Assembly: GCA_023259035.1 (NCBI GenBank)
Contig: JAHFRA010000011.1
Location: 1 to 64,000 of the forward strand
Direction of reading: 5' to 3'
Length of the DNA: 64,000 nucleotides
Origin: Gallionella sp.
GTDB taxonomy: Bacteria; Pseudomonadota; Gammaproteobacteria; Burkholderiales; Gallionellaceae
Position numbers and translations under genes: made by a program
Shown here: in pieces, positions 48,211-59,539 of the stretch
How the letters are laid out: every line of letters begins with the position of its first letter
Numbering within the stretch: position 1 is the stretch's first letter
Notes under the pieces: generated by a model
Databases searched by the model: none
The model's input: only the letters and a program-made list of their open reading frames with translations
What the model was told of the DNA's origin: nothing

Positions 48211-49569
48211 TTATCTACGTAAGATTTGAAGAAGAATTTTGTAGTCCGCATCAATTGTAGAATCTGATGCTCTAAGATTGGTTACTATTTTACAAGCATG
48301 AATAACAGTCGAGTGGTCTTTTCCGCCAAAAGCATTGCCAATTTCGGGCAAGCTTAAAGAAGTTAATTCGCGTGCCAGAGACATGGCAGTTTGGCGCGGT
48401 CGTGTCAGATTACGAGGTCTTTTTTTGGAAAGCAAATCTACAAGCTTAATATGGTAGTAATCGGCAACCGTCTTTTGTATATTTTCGATGGAAATTTGAC
48501 GACTTTGGGCAATTAGGATGTCTTTAAGTGCTTCTTTCGCTGTTTCAATAGATATTGTACGTTGGTGAAATTTAGCATACGCTTCGACACGTTTTAGAGC
48601 CCCCTCTAGTTCCCTGACGTTGGAATTTACATGTTTTGCAACAAAAAAAGCTACTGCTTCATCTAGACTTAAACCGCAAAAACTCGCTTTTTTAAGCAAA
48701 ATGGCAACACGCATTTCTAATTCAGGTGGTTCAATGGCAACAGTAAGTCCCCAACCAAAACGCGAAACTAAGCGACTATCAAGCCCAGAAATTTCTTTTG
48801 GAAATGTGTCGCTGGTCATAATAACTTGTTTGTGTGAATCAAGTAGTGTGTTAAAGGCGTAAAAAAATTCTTCTTGAGTTTTAGCCTTGCCTGCAAAAAA
48901 TTGAATATCATCAATTAGCAAAATATCAAGAGAATGGTAGAACTGCTTAAATTCTTCAAATTTATTGGATTGATAAGCTCTAACCACATCGGAAACATAC
49001 CTCTCGGCATGCATATAACAGATTTTGGTTTGCGGTTTATTAATTTTAACTTGATTACCAATAGCTTGAATTAAATGGGTTTTTCCTAAACCAACGCCAC
49101 CATAAACAAAGAGCGGATTGTAGGATGCACCTGGTAGCTCGGCAACTTGTGTTGCGGCAGCAAAAGCTAGTTGATTGGCTTTTCCGGTAACAAAGTTTTC
49201 AAAAGTTAAATTAGGGTTAAGTTTTCCATAGCTGCGGAATGAAGTTTCGAATTTGGGTTTGTTATCAGAAATAAGGGGGGAGGTTTTTGGAGATATGTCA
49301 ACTTTACGCGGCTTATCATCTAATGTGGCTTCAAAAACACGAAACACAAAATGTGGAACTTGTGAATTAGCAAGAACAGCTTGTCGACTGATTTCAGGCA
49401 AAAATCGTTCCTGAACAAGTTTTAAGGTAAATGAATTAGGGGCAGTAAGAACTAATGAACCATTTTCACTTTGTAATTTAAGTGGCTTTATCCAAGAGTT
49501 AAATTGTTGCTGTGGCAGGCTCTTTTCAAATGAGCGAAGGCATAAATCCCAAAAAGAAATGTCTTGCAT
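48211..49569 (-). CDS. dnaA: Chromosomal replication initiator DnaA
   Basis: AAA+ initiator that binds DnaA boxes and melts oriC. The 452-residue protein has domain I (about 1-90, [22 protein letters not shown]), a short linker, Walker [16 protein letters not shown] and Walker B LLIDDIQF, and a C-terminal DNA-binding domain with the signature [13 protein letters not shown]. It points away from rpmH, which defines the divergent origin layout. Like dnaN it is AT-rich. Confidence 0.97.
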   Translation of the reverse strand: MQDISFWDLCLRSFEKSLPQQQFNSWIKPLKLQSENGSLVLTAPNSFTLKLVQERFLPEISRQAVLANSQVPHFVFRVFEATLDDKPRKVDISPKTSPLISDNKPKFETSFRSYGKLNPNLTFENFVTGKANQLAFAAATQVAELPGASYNPLFVYGGVGLGKTHLIQAIGNQVKINKPQTKICYMHAERYVSDVVRAYQSNKFEEFKQFYHSLDILLIDDIQFFAGKAKTQEEFFYAFNTLLDSHKQVIMTSDTFPKEISGLDSRLVSRFGWGLTVAIEPPELEMRVAILLKKASFCGLSLDEAVAFFVAKHVNSNVRELEGALKRVEAYAKFHQRTISIETAKEALKDILIAQSRQISIENIQKTVADYYHIKLVDLLSKKRPRNLTRPRQTAMSLARELTSLSLPEIGNAFGGKDHSTVIHACKIVTNLRASDSTIDADYKILLQILRR

Positions 49570-49725
49570 GTTTGTGTGAGAGAAAATGATTCGGAAGCAG
49601 AAAAAGATGACGCATTCTACAACCCAAGCTGAAACTTATCCACAGGCAAAAAGCAAATTAGACTTGACATGTGTGCTGTTACGCTTTGTAATGCCGCGTT
49701 TTACAATTGAACAAGGAATTAAGAC
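49570..49725. other. Putative origin region between dnaA and rpmH
   Basis: A 156-bp spacer between the divergent dnaA and rpmH genes, the commonest oriC position in Proteobacteria. It holds one perfect DnaA box, TTATCCACA at 49636-49644, and the rpmH promoter. Only one perfect box is seen, so the functional origin may also use the AT-rich dnaA-dnaN spacer. Confidence 0.6.
49664..49692 (+). promoter_or_regulatory. Sigma-70 promoter of rpmH
   Basis: TTGACA (49664-49669), a 17-bp spacer and TGTAAT (49687-49692) match the housekeeping consensus closely. It lies about 35 bp before the rpmH ATG and should drive rpmH-rnpA-yidD-yidC. The DnaA box at 49636-49644 lies 20 bp upstream and could link its activity with initiation. 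Confidence 0.8.
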
Positions 49726-49860
49726 ATGAAACGGTCATATCAACCATCTGTAACAAGAAGAAAGCGCACCCACGGTTTTTTAATACGAATGAAAACCAGA
49801 GGCGGTCGCGCAGTTATTAATGCACGACGAGCCAAAGGCCGAACAAGACTTGCAGTCTGA
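49726..49860 (+). CDS. rpmH: Ribosomal protein bL34
   Basis: A 44-residue basic 50S ribosomal protein, reading [18 protein letters not shown] and ending [11 protein letters not shown]. It matches the family over the full length. AAGGAA lies about 7 bp before the ATG. The rnpA frame begins inside it (41 bp overlap), which is the usual rpmH-rnpA arrangement in tight form. It is AT-rich, like dnaA across the origin. Confidence 0.96.
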   Translation: MKRSYQPSVTRRKRTHGFLIRMKTRGGRAVINARRAKGRTRLAV

Positions 49861-50206
49861 TGCATTAACCAAATTTACCGCTGCTTACCGATTGTTGCGT
49901 GAGAACGGGTTTTCTCATGTTGTTCGTTGCGAAAGTGTAGCGGATAAACACTTCAAGGTTTTTTTTGCTTCCAATAATATGGGAAATGCTAGGCTTGGAA
50001 TAATCGCTAGTAAAAAAAACCTACCTAACGCCGTAGACAGAAATCTAATAAAAAGAGTTATTCGGGAGGTGTTCCGCCAACATAAAATCAAAACCCGGAA
50101 ACTGGATTTGGTGGTAATAGTGCGGCGGGCTCCACTTTTTGATGATAGAACACATAGTTTGGAGACGCTGTTTAGTAAAGTAGAAAACAGATGCGTAGAA
50201 TTGTGA
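49820..50206 (+). CDS. rnpA: Ribonuclease P protein component
   Basis: Protein subunit of RNase P, which helps the RNA subunit remove tRNA 5' leaders. The 128-residue frame has the signature [17 protein letters not shown], with [10 protein letters not shown] before it and LVVIVRRAP after. The start is uncertain: the ATG at 49820 lies inside rpmH, and a TTG at 49850 would give a 118-residue form. It overlaps rpmH and yidD, suggesting coupled translation. Confidence 0.92.
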   Translation: MHDEPKAEQDLQSDALTKFTAAYRLLRENGFSHVVRCESVADKHFKVFFASNNMGNARLGIIASKKNLPNAVDRNLIKRVIREVFRQHKIKTRKLDLVVIVRRAPLFDDRTHSLETLFSKVENRCVEL

Positions 50207-50400
50207 TCAAGACGGTGTGTGGTTACCAGTATTTAATTAGCCCGCTGTATCCCCCCACTTGTAGATTTATTCCTAGTTGTTCCAGTTATGCCTGTGAATC
50301 CTTATCAAAGCACGGTGTAATAAAAGGGGGTTGGCTCAGCATAAAACGATTGCTGCGGTGCAACCCTTGGAATCCCGGCGGATACGACCCCGCGCCTTAA
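50191..50400 (+). CDS. yidD: Membrane protein insertion efficiency factor YidD
   Basis: A 69-residue protein with the YidD signature: [22 protein letters not shown] and [22 protein letters not shown]. It associates with the inner membrane and aids YidC-dependent insertion. It overlaps rnpA by 16 bp and precedes yidC by 13 bp, the standard rpmH-rnpA-yidD-yidC order. Confidence 0.95.
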   Translation: MRRIVIKTVCGYQYLISPLYPPTCRFIPSCSSYACESLSKHGVIKGGWLSIKRLLRCNPWNPGGYDPAP

Positions 50401-50413
50401 TATCAAACCCATC

Positions 50414-52057
50414 ATGGATCTACAAAGACTGTTTTTGTTCATAATTTTTACATTTTCGCTAGTGATGGTTTGGGATGGATGGCAACGCTACCAACATCCG
50501 GAACGGCACATTCAGCAGAATGTTCAGACAGACAAGGAATTGCCAAAATCAAAGGAAATACTTCCCGTGGGCACTGGGCAAGCAGCTATAGCTCAACAAC
50601 CCGTCCGGCAGATCACTGAAAAAACAATACACGTCAGAACTGATATATTTGATGCAGAAATTAGCACCATTGGTGGAGATATTAGCCGTCTGGCATTGTT
50701 AAATCATCCTGATGGGTTGGACAAAAACAAATCGCTTGTGCTTTTTCATCGTGGTTCAGGAACCCATAATTATGTCGCGCAAAGCGGCTTACTTGGGGTG
50801 GGGCTGCCAAACCATAACAGCCAATTTATTTCGGAACAGGATCAGTACGTGCTTTCAGGGGGTGCTGAACAGGTTCAGGTACGGCTGAGTTCCGAGAGTA
50901 GTCCCGCGTTCAAAGTGACCAAGGTAATTACCTTCCACAAAGGGAGTTATTTGATTGATGTTGCTTATGAATTGGAAAATACCGGGCAACAGATAATAAC
51001 AGCGAGCAGCTATTTCCAATTAGTTCGCGATAGTGTTGCGCCAATAGGCAGTTCGCGTTTTTTACCTACTTTCACTGGCGTGGCGGCTTATACCGACAAG
51101 GAAAAATTTAAAAAAGTAAAATTCTTGGATATAGAAAAGGGAAAGGCGGATTACCCCAAGCAATCTGATGATGGCTGGATTGGAATGTTGCAGCATTATT
51201 TTATTGCGGCGTGGTTACCCAAAGAAAAGACCAACCGTGAATATTTCATGCGCAAACTTGAGGGTGACGTATATTCGGCAGGGATAATTTTGCCCGAGCC
51301 GGTTATTAACCCTGGGCAGAAAACGGTTGTGAGTACTACCCTTTATGCTGGCCCTGCTCAGACTGGTTTAGACAACGTTGCCCCAGGTTTGGGATTGACT
51401 GTGGATTATGGCTGGCTGACCATTATTGCCAAACCGCTGTTCTGGGTCATGACGCTGTTTAATGATTGGACGCATAACTGGGGTGTCGCCATTATTTTGC
51501 TTACCGTGCTGATCAAACTGTTGTTTTTTCCGCTTTCGGCGGCAAGTTACCGTTCTATGGCAAAGATGCGCTTGGTAGCGCCTAAGCTGGAAAAGATAAA
51601 GCAACAATGTGGTAGCGATCGTGAACAATTAAACCGCGCCATGATGGAGTTGTACAAAACAGAGAGAATTAATCCATTGGGTGGATGTTTGCCAGTGGTG
51701 GTACAAATCCCAGTCTTCATTGCTTTATATTGGTCTATTTTGTCAAGCGTGGAGATGCGTTATGCACCATTTTTTGGCTGGATAACCGACTTGTCAGCGG
51801 CGGATCCGTATTACATTTTGCCGTTGATTATGGGAACGAGCATGATTATTCAGGCGCGCCTTAATCCGAAACCACCCGACCCCATACAGGCTAAAGTAAT
51901 GCAAATTATGCCTATCGCGTTCAGCGTAATATTCTTCTTTTTTCCCGCTGGACTTGTGCTGTATTCTATTGTGAATAATATGCTTTCAATCGGCCAGCAG
52001 TGGTATATCACTCGGGTTGCCGAGGGCGAGAGTAAAGGTGTCGTTGCCAAACGCTGA
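50414..52057 (+). CDS. yidC: Membrane protein insertase YidC
   Basis: Inner-membrane insertase/foldase, 547 residues. An N-terminal membrane anchor (about 4-20, LFLFIIFTFSLVMVWDGWQRY) precedes a periplasmic beta-sandwich (about 60-335) and the five-helix insertase core with WGVAIILLTVLIKLLFFPLS, where the groove arginine region is SAASYRSMAKMR. The C-terminus GESKGVVAKR overlaps the mnmE start by 20 bp. Confidence 0.96.
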   Translation: MDLQRLFLFIIFTFSLVMVWDGWQRYQHPERHIQQNVQTDKELPKSKEILPVGTGQAAIAQQPVRQITEKTIHVRTDIFDAEISTIGGDISRLALLNHPDGLDKNKSLVLFHRGSGTHNYVAQSGLLGVGLPNHNSQFISEQDQYVLSGGAEQVQVRLSSESSPAFKVTKVITFHKGSYLIDVAYELENTGQQIITASSYFQLVRDSVAPIGSSRFLPTFTGVAAYTDKEKFKKVKFLDIEKGKADYPKQSDDGWIGMLQHYFIAAWLPKEKTNREYFMRKLEGDVYSAGIILPEPVINPGQKTVVSTTLYAGPAQTGLDNVAPGLGLTVDYGWLTIIAKPLFWVMTLFNDWTHNWGVAIILLTVLIKLLFFPLSAASYRSMAKMRLVAPKLEKIKQQCGSDREQLNRAMMELYKTERINPLGGCLPVVVQIPVFIALYWSILSSVEMRYAPFFGWITDLSAADPYYILPLIMGTSMIIQARLNPKPPDPIQAKVMQIMPIAFSVIFFFFPAGLVLYSIVNNMLSIGQQWYITRVAEGESKGVVAKR

Positions 52058-53378
52058 TTCTATTGCCGCCATTGCCACTGCACAGGGGCGCGGTGGAATT
52101 GGGGTGGTGAGAATATCCGGACGGCATATCGAAACCTTGGTATGCGGGATTTTGGGTAAGTTGCCTGTCAAGCGGCATGCCACTTGCGGCAATTTTCTGG
52201 ATGAAAACGGCGATACCCTGGATCAGGGTATCGCCTTGTTTTTTCCTGCTCCGCATTCCTATACCGGCGAAGATGTGCTCGAACTACAAGGGCACGGCGG
52301 CCCCGCAGTGTTGCAACTGGTGTTACAGCGTTGCCTTGATTTGGGCGCACGGCTGGCGCAACCCGGAGAATTTACTCGACGCGCCTTTTTGAACAATAAG
52401 CTTGACTTGGTGCAGGCGGAAAGTGTCGCTGATCTGATTGATGCCAATACCGCCGAAGCCGCACGCAGCGCGATGCGTTCTTTGCACGGGGAGTTTTCCG
52501 TTGCCATCCACGGCATGGTTGACGAGTTGACCAATCTGCGCATGCTGATTGAGGCGATGCTGGATTTTCCGGAAGAGGACGTTGAAGCCATCGATCTGGA
52601 GCACCGCGATGTTTTTCTGAGCAATGTCCGGTCGCGATTACAGAATACGTTGAACACCGCAAATCAGGGAAGCTTGCTGCGCGAGGGCGCGCATGTGGTT
52701 ATTGCCGGTCAGCCGAACGTCGGCAAGTCCAGCCTGCTGAACCGTTTGGCTGGCGAAGAGGTGGCGCTGGTCAGCGATGTTCCAGGCACCACCCGCGATG
52801 TGATTCGCCAAGCGATTCAGATTCGCGGGGTGCCGTTGCACATTATGGACACGGCTGGGTTGCGCGAATCCGTAGATACGGTAGAAAACATGGGCATCGC
52901 GCGCGCGCATCAGACAATGCACCGCGCCGACCTGATTCTGCTGCTGATAGACGCGAGCAATGGGTTGTCGGCGCAGGATGAAGCAATACTTGCCGAATTG
53001 CCGGCGAGCATTCCGCGGCTGCTGGTGTTCAACAAGGCCGACCTGCTGGATAGCAGCACGGTCGTGTCCGCCAGTACACCGTTTATTTTGGTGTCCGCAA
53101 AAACAGGCGAGGGGATAGAAGAGTTGCGTGGCCAGATGCTGGCGGCAGTGGGTTGGCGCGATCAGGAAAGCGGCACCTTCATGGCGCGGGAGCGACACGT
53201 GCGTGCCTTGATATTGGCGCAGACCCACTTGATTCAGGCGCAGGAAGTACTGGCCAGCGCGGAGTTATTTGCCGAGGAGCTGCGCCTAGCGCAACTCGCG
53301 CTGAACGAGATTACCGGGGAATTTACCGCAGATGACCTGCTTGGCGAGATTTTCAGTCGGTTCTGTATTGGGAAATAG
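52038..53378 (+). CDS. mnmE: tRNA modification GTPase MnmE
   Basis: With MnmG it forms the cmnm5 modification of wobble uridine. The 446-residue protein has the folate-binding N-domain, the G domain with P-loop GQPNVGKSSLLN and NKAD, and the terminal catalytic CIGK. The GTG at 52038 (reading VSLPNADSIAAIATAQGRGG) is preferred; the TTG at 52017 would add seven residues unlike the family. It overlaps yidC by 20 bp. The parS palindrome lies just after its stop. Confidence 0.93.
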   Translation: MSLPNADSIAAIATAQGRGGIGVVRISGRHIETLVCGILGKLPVKRHATCGNFLDENGDTLDQGIALFFPAPHSYTGEDVLELQGHGGPAVLQLVLQRCLDLGARLAQPGEFTRRAFLNNKLDLVQAESVADLIDANTAEAARSAMRSLHGEFSVAIHGMVDELTNLRMLIEAMLDFPEEDVEAIDLEHRDVFLSNVRSRLQNTLNTANQGSLLREGAHVVIAGQPNVGKSSLLNRLAGEEVALVSDVPGTTRDVIRQAIQIRGVPLHIMDTAGLRESVDTVENMGIARAHQTMHRADLILLLIDASNGLSAQDEAILAELPASIPRLLVFNKADLLDSSTVVSASTPFILVSAKTGEGIEELRGQMLAAVGWRDQESGTFMARERHVRALILAQTHLIQAQEVLASAELFAEELRLAQLALNEITGEFTADDLLGEIFSRFCIGK

Positions 53379-53385
53379 CTTGAAT

Positions 53386-53401
53386 TGTTTCACGTGAAAC
53401 A
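53386..53401. promoter_or_regulatory. parS site between mnmE and mnmG
   Basis: TGTTTCACGTGAAACA is identical to the first parS (46876-46891). Here the symmetry extends to 20 bp (53384-53403). It lies 8 bp after the mnmE stop, 3 kb from parA. The two sites straddle the origin. Confidence 0.93.
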
Positions 53402-53465
53402 ATGCGTTTTGGATTCCGGGCGTGCTGTTGTATGATGCGCGTCCTTTCCAAAACAGTTGCAACAC

Positions 53466-53605
53466 GGGAACCTCTAAAACTCTAGAGTTCGCCAAAATGC
53501 AAGGCGCGAGAAAATTTTGTAGCGCCGCATATGGATTATATGTAAGCATGAAATTTTTCCGCAATGCAGCATCTGGATGAAATTGTGGATTTTTAGAGGT
53601 TTCCC
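53466..53605. repeat. 140-bp inverted-repeat element ending in the mnmG Shine-Dalgarno
   Basis: Termini GGGAACCTCTAAAA (53466-53479) and TTTTAGAGGTTTCCC (53591-53605) are complementary apart from one extra base. Inside are ATGCAAGGCGCG and CGCAATGCAGCATCTGGATG, which align in order with blocks of the purE element (13409-13554). The right terminus provides AGAGG about 7-8 bp before the mnmG ATG. Confidence 0.8.
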
Positions 53606-53606
53606 T

Positions 53607-55520
53607 ATGAATTTCCCCGAAATATTCGATGTAATCGTGGTGGGTGGCGGCCATGCCGGCACGGAGGCCGCTTTGGCCAGCGCGCGTGCGGGCTGCAAGA
53701 CCTTGTTGCTCAGCCACAACATTGAAACGCTCGGGCAGATGTCCTGCAATCCATCGATTGGCGGGATCGGCAAGGGTCATCTGGTCAGGGAGGTGGATGC
53801 GCTGGGTGGCGCGATGGCGGCGGTAACCGACGAGAGCGGTATCCAGTTCCGCATCCTGAATTCAAGTAAAGGCCCGGCGGTGCGCGCGACGCGCGCACAG
53901 ACCGACCGCCTGCTTTACAAACAGGCAATCCGATCAAGGCTGGAGAATCAGCCCAACCTGTGGTTGTTCCAGCAGGCGGTGGATGATTTGCTGGTCGAGT
54001 CATCAGCTGGGCAGGACAGGGTGCGCGGGGTGATCACGCAACTGGGCTTGCGCTTCAGTGCTAAAACCGTGGTGTTGACGGCGGGCACTTTCTTGTCCGG
54101 ATTGGTTCATGTCGGGCAGGCCAATTACCCGGCGGGTCGCGCGGGTGATCCGCCCTCCATCAGCTTGGCGCACCGTTTGCGCGAACTGAACCTTCCGGCG
54201 GGGCGGCTAAAGACCGGCACACCGCCGCGCATCGATGGGCGAACTATCGATTATTCGGTGCTGCAGATGCAGCAGGGCGACGACCCGGTGCCGGTGTTCT
54301 CATTCATGGGAAATGCCGCGCAGCACCCGCAACAGCTGCCGTGCTGGATCACTGAAACTAACCGGCGCACCCATGACATCATTCGTGGCGGGCTGGATCG
54401 TTCGCCGCTGTTCACTGGAGTGATCGAGGGAGTGGGGCCGCGCTATTGCCCGTCCATCGAGGACAAAATAACGCGCTTTGCCGGCAAGGACTCGCACCAG
54501 ATTTTCCTCGAGCCGGAAGGGTTGACTACCCATGAGGTGTATCCCAATGGCATTTCCACCAGCCTGCCCTTCGATGTGCAACAGGCTTTGGTGCGTTCCA
54601 TTAAGGGCTTGGAAAACGCGCATATCATGCGCCCCGGTTATGCGATCGAATATGACTATTTCAATCCGTGTGGACTGAAAAGCTCTTTGGAAACCAAGGC
54701 GATACAAGGGCTGTTCTTTGCCGGGCAGATCAACGGCACGACCGGCTACGAAGAGGCCGCCGCACAGGGCTTGCTGGCCGGACTCAATGCCGCGCTGCAA
54801 GTGCGCGAACAAGATGCTTGGTGTCCGCGCCGCGACGAGGCATATTTGGGTGTGCTGGTGGATGATTTGATCACGCAGGGTGTTTCTGAACCGTATCGCA
54901 TGTTCACCAGTCGCGCCGAGTATCGTTTGCAGTTGCGCGAGGACAATGCGGATTTAAGGCTGACGGAGATTGGGCGCAAGCTGGGCATCGTGGATGATGT
55001 GCGCTGGCAGGCGTTTGAACAAAAACGCGAATCCATCGCACGCGAGCAGGAGCGGTTGCGCAACACTTGGGTGAATCCGCGCAACCTGCCTGCAGAGGAT
55101 GCAGTACGCGTGCTGGGCAAACCGATTGAGCGTGAGTACTCGCTACATGAGCTGTTGCGCCGCCCGGACGTGAATTATGCCAGCCTGTTGACCTTGCCTG
55201 GCGCGGGGGCGGGGGTGGACGATGGAAAGGTCGCGGAACAAGTGGAAACACAAGCGAAATACCACGGTTATATTGAGCGGCAACGCGACGAGATCGGCCG
55301 AAGCGAACAATATGAAACGCTGGGATTGCCGGATGACTTGGATTATCGCGAGGTGCGCGGGCTGTCCATCGAGGTGCAGCAAAAGCTCAATCAGCATAAA
55401 CCCGAAACCGTCGGGCAGGCGGCACGCATTTCCGGGATTACTCCGGCGGCAATTTCGCTGCTGTTGGTGCATATCAAGCGCGGTTTTCGCGATGGGCAAC
55501 CAGCACAAAAATGCGCATGA
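53607..55520 (+). CDS. mnmG: tRNA uridine-5-carboxymethylaminomethyl modification enzyme MnmG
   Basis: FAD-dependent partner of MnmE (GidA), 637 residues. The dinucleotide-binding [19 protein letters not shown] is at the start; [23 protein letters not shown] and [21 protein letters not shown] are conserved blocks. The ATG at 53607 gives a start [14 protein letters not shown] at the right distance to the FAD motif; the upstream in-frame ATG (53577) lies within the repeat. Its Shine-Dalgarno belongs to that repeat's terminus. rsmG overlaps its 3' end. Confidence 0.95.
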   Translation: MNFPEIFDVIVVGGGHAGTEAALASARAGCKTLLLSHNIETLGQMSCNPSIGGIGKGHLVREVDALGGAMAAVTDESGIQFRILNSSKGPAVRATRAQTDRLLYKQAIRSRLENQPNLWLFQQAVDDLLVESSAGQDRVRGVITQLGLRFSAKTVVLTAGTFLSGLVHVGQANYPAGRAGDPPSISLAHRLRELNLPAGRLKTGTPPRIDGRTIDYSVLQMQQGDDPVPVFSFMGNAAQHPQQLPCWITETNRRTHDIIRGGLDRSPLFTGVIEGVGPRYCPSIEDKITRFAGKDSHQIFLEPEGLTTHEVYPNGISTSLPFDVQQALVRSIKGLENAHIMRPGYAIEYDYFNPCGLKSSLETKAIQGLFFAGQINGTTGYEEAAAQGLLAGLNAALQVREQDAWCPRRDEAYLGVLVDDLITQGVSEPYRMFTSRAEYRLQLREDNADLRLTEIGRKLGIVDDVRWQAFEQKRESIAREQERLRNTWVNPRNLPAEDAVRVLGKPIEREYSLHELLRRPDVNYASLLTLPGAGAGVDDGKVAEQVETQAKYHGYIERQRDEIGRSEQYETLGLPDDLDYREVRGLSIEVQQKLNQHKPETVGQAARISGITPAAISLLLVHIKRGFRDGQPAQKCA

Positions 55521-56152
55521 ATTTGGCTGAGGAATTACAGCGCGGCATTGCACAATTGGGGATTACGCTGGGCGTGGACGCGCAAGACAAGCTGCTGGAT
55601 TATTTGGTGTTGCTGCACAAATGGAATAAAGTTTATAACCTGACGGGAATTCGGGACCCGCAGCAGATGGTGAGTAATCACTTGCTAGACAGCCTTGCAG
55701 TAATACCGCATCTATGGGCAGGGCGGTGGCTGGATGTAGGGTGCGGCGCCGGTTTGCCGGGGCTGGTATTGGCGGTCGCGCAGCCGGACTGGCGGCTCAG
55801 CTTGTTGGACAGCAACAGCAAAAAAACCGGTTTTGTGCAACATGCGGTCATTGAGCTGGGTTTGCATAACGTGAGTGTTTACTGTGCGCGTGTAGAGGAA
55901 TGGCGGCCAGTGGAGCGGTTTGATGGGATTATTTCGCGGGCCTTCAGCGAATTGGGCGATTTCTTGCACGTCACCCGCCACCTTATGGCATCGCAGGGGC
56001 GCTGGGTGGCGATGAAGGGTGTGCCGCAGCAGGAATTGGCGGGCGTGCCGGACGGATGCCGAGTAGAGCAGGTTGTGCGGTTGCAGGTGCCGGGGTTGTC
56101 GGCGGCGCGCAGCTTGGTGATTGCAACATGCGATAACGGTAAAACAATATGA
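55511..56152 (+). CDS. rsmG: 16S rRNA (guanine-527-N7)-methyltransferase RsmG
   Basis: Methylates G527 of 16S rRNA (GidB). The 213-residue SAM methyltransferase has motif [21 protein letters not shown] and [15 protein letters not shown]; the substrate segment [20 protein letters not shown] precedes it. Two starts are possible, ATG at 55511 and ATG at 55517; the latter overlaps the mnmG stop as ATGA. The stop overlaps parA by 4 bp. Confidence 0.94.
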   Translation: MRMNLAEELQRGIAQLGITLGVDAQDKLLDYLVLLHKWNKVYNLTGIRDPQQMVSNHLLDSLAVIPHLWAGRWLDVGCGAGLPGLVLAVAQPDWRLSLLDSNSKKTGFVQHAVIELGLHNVSVYCARVEEWRPVERFDGIISRAFSELGDFLHVTRHLMASQGRWVAMKGVPQQELAGVPDGCRVEQVVRLQVPGLSAARSLVIATCDNGKTI

Positions 56153-56931
56153 CGAAAATACTAGTAGTTACCAATCAAAAGGGCGGCGTAGGGAAAACCA
56201 CAACCACCGTGAATTTGGCAGCCAGCCTTTCGGCCGCCAAACAGCGCGTGTTGCTAATCGACCTCGATCCGCAGGGCAATGCCACGATGGGCAGCGGCAT
56301 TGACAAGCGCGATTTGCAGGCCAGCATCTATGATGTGCTACTGGGCGGCAAGACGATAGCCGAAGCGCGGATACGCTCGGAAGCCGGAAAATATGACCTG
56401 TTGCCCGCCAACCGGGATTTGGCCGGTGCCGAGGTTGAGTTGGTCGATCTGCCATATCGAGAAACGCGTTTGCGCGATGCGCTGCACAGTGTCGCGGCAG
56501 AATATGACTATGTGTTGATCGATTGTCCGCCAGCGCTGAATTTGCTGACTCTGAACGGACTGTGTGCGGCCAAGTCGGTGTTGATCCCGATGCAATGTGA
56601 ATACTACGCGCTGGAAGGGCTGAGCGACCTGGTGAATACCATTCGCAAAGTGCGCACTAACCTGAATCCGGAATTGGAAATTGAAGGCCTGTTGCGCACC
56701 ATGTTCGATCCACGCAATACGTTGGCTCAACAAGTCTCAGATCAGTTGCAGGAACATTTCGGCAGCAAAGTGTACCGTACTGTAATTCCGCGCAATGTGC
56801 GGTTGGCGGAGGCACCCAGCTATGGTGTGCCGGTGCTGTATCACGACAAATTATCCAAGGGAACGCAGGCATATCTGGCTTTGGCTGGAGAGTTATTGAA
56901 TAACGCAGCGCAACCTGCTGCAACGGCATAA
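56149..56931 (+). CDS. parA: Chromosome-partitioning ATPase ParA (Soj)
   Basis: Walker-type ATPase of 260 residues that binds the nucleoid and moves ParB-parS complexes. The deviant Walker A is QKGGVGKTTTTVNLA (residues 10-24) with Walker A' lysine, and Walker B YVLIDCPPALNLLTLNGL. It lacks an N-terminal HTH, so it is the chromosomal type. It overlaps rsmG by 4 bp and precedes parB by 11 bp. Confidence 0.96.
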   Translation: MTKILVVTNQKGGVGKTTTTVNLAASLSAAKQRVLLIDLDPQGNATMGSGIDKRDLQASIYDVLLGGKTIAEARIRSEAGKYDLLPANRDLAGAEVELVDLPYRETRLRDALHSVAAEYDYVLIDCPPALNLLTLNGLCAAKSVLIPMQCEYYALEGLSDLVNTIRKVRTNLNPELEIEGLLRTMFDPRNTLAQQVSDQLQEHFGSKVYRTVIPRNVRLAEAPSYGVPVLYHDKLSKGTQAYLALAGELLNNAAQPAATA

Positions 56932-56942
56932 AGGAAATGGAT

Positions 56943-57803
56943 ATGGCAACAAAGCAGAATAAGGGATTGGGGCGCGGACTGGATGCGTTACTGTCCGGCG
57001 GCAAAAACGAAAAAGACGAGGCGATGCGCGATTTGAATGTCGCGTTGCTCAAGCCGGGCAAGTACCAGCCACGTTCGCATATGGACGAGGCTTCGTTGAA
57101 TGACCTGGCGGCTTCAATCAAAGCGCAAGGAATCATGCAGCCGATACTGGTGCGGCAACTTGCCGATAACGGCTACGAAATTATTGCCGGCGAGAGACGT
57201 TGGCGGGCCGCTCAGCTTGCGGGGTTGACCCATGTTCCGGTGTTGATACGTAGCGTTCCGGACAATGCTGCATTAGCGATGGCGTTAATTGAAAACATTC
57301 AGCGTGAAGATCTCAATCCCTTGGAACAGGCAGTGGGCATCCAGCGGTTAATAGATGAATTCAAGATGACGCACCAGACAGCTGCCGATGCGGTAGGGCG
57401 ATCGAGGAGTGCGGCCAGTAACTTGCTGAGACTGCTTAAACTGTCGCAGGTTGTGCAGGACATGCTGATGGAAAAGAAACTGGATATGGGGCATGCGCGC
57501 GCCCTGTTGTCAGTGGAGAGTGCACAGCAGATATTGTTGGCCAATAAAATTATGGCGGGCGGACTGTCGGTGCGAGAAGCCGAGAAGTTGGTTCAGAGCT
57601 TGTTGAATCCCGCGCTTAAACACAAGAAAGTAAAACCAAGCCGCGATATTATCCGGTTGCAGGAAAAAGTTGCTGATCGGCTTGGCGCAACAGTTGAAAT
57701 ACGGCATGGCGCGAAAGGCGCAGGCAAGTTGGTAATAGAATATAAAACGCTCGATCAACTTGACGGCATTTTGGCAAAAATAGGCATAAAAGGTAATGAA
57801 TAA
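56943..57803 (+). CDS. parB: Chromosome-partitioning protein ParB (Spo0J)
   Basis: CTP-dependent clamp that loads at parS. The 286-residue protein has the ParB/Srx box with GERRWRAAQLAGLTHVPV and the nearby ENIQREDLNPLEQA, then an HTH (TAADAVGRSRSAASNLLRLL). ATG at 56943 is preferred: AAGGA lies 7 bp before it, only 1 bp before the ATG at 56937. Two parS sites in this window are its likely targets. Confidence 0.95.
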   Translation: MATKQNKGLGRGLDALLSGGKNEKDEAMRDLNVALLKPGKYQPRSHMDEASLNDLAASIKAQGIMQPILVRQLADNGYEIIAGERRWRAAQLAGLTHVPVLIRSVPDNAALAMALIENIQREDLNPLEQAVGIQRLIDEFKMTHQTAADAVGRSRSAASNLLRLLKLSQVVQDMLMEKKLDMGHARALLSVESAQQILLANKIMAGGLSVREAEKLVQSLLNPALKHKKVKPSRDIIRLQEKVADRLGATVEIRHGAKGAGKLVIEYKTLDQLDGILAKIGIKGNE

Positions 57804-57876
57804 CCGTAAGAACACTTCTAAGCGCTTTGTTGCCTTTATACAACAACGCTCGACAGCATTTTTGGCGTAATTGCGC

Positions 57877-57906
57877 TTGACTTGACGTAAAGGAATGGTA
57901 GAGAAT
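57877..57906 (+). promoter_or_regulatory. Possible promoter of the atp operon
   Basis: TTGACT (57877-57882) and GAGAAT (57901-57906), 18 bp apart, form a weak sigma-70-like pair upstream of atpI. The 154-bp gap after parB makes a new transcript likely, but the -10 box is poor. Confidence 0.3.
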
Positions 57907-57957
57907 GCGCGGGCTTTTTGTTGTCCTTGGCCAAAAAGTAACATCCAAGGGCGCATG

Positions 57958-59171
<1,214 letters not shown>

Positions 59172-59198
59172 TTTTTTGTCACTATTAACTTTAATTAA

Positions 59199-59498
<300 letters not shown>

Positions 59499-59539
59499 TT
59501 ATCCATTGCAGGAAGCATAATCCAGCGTAAGGAATTGAA

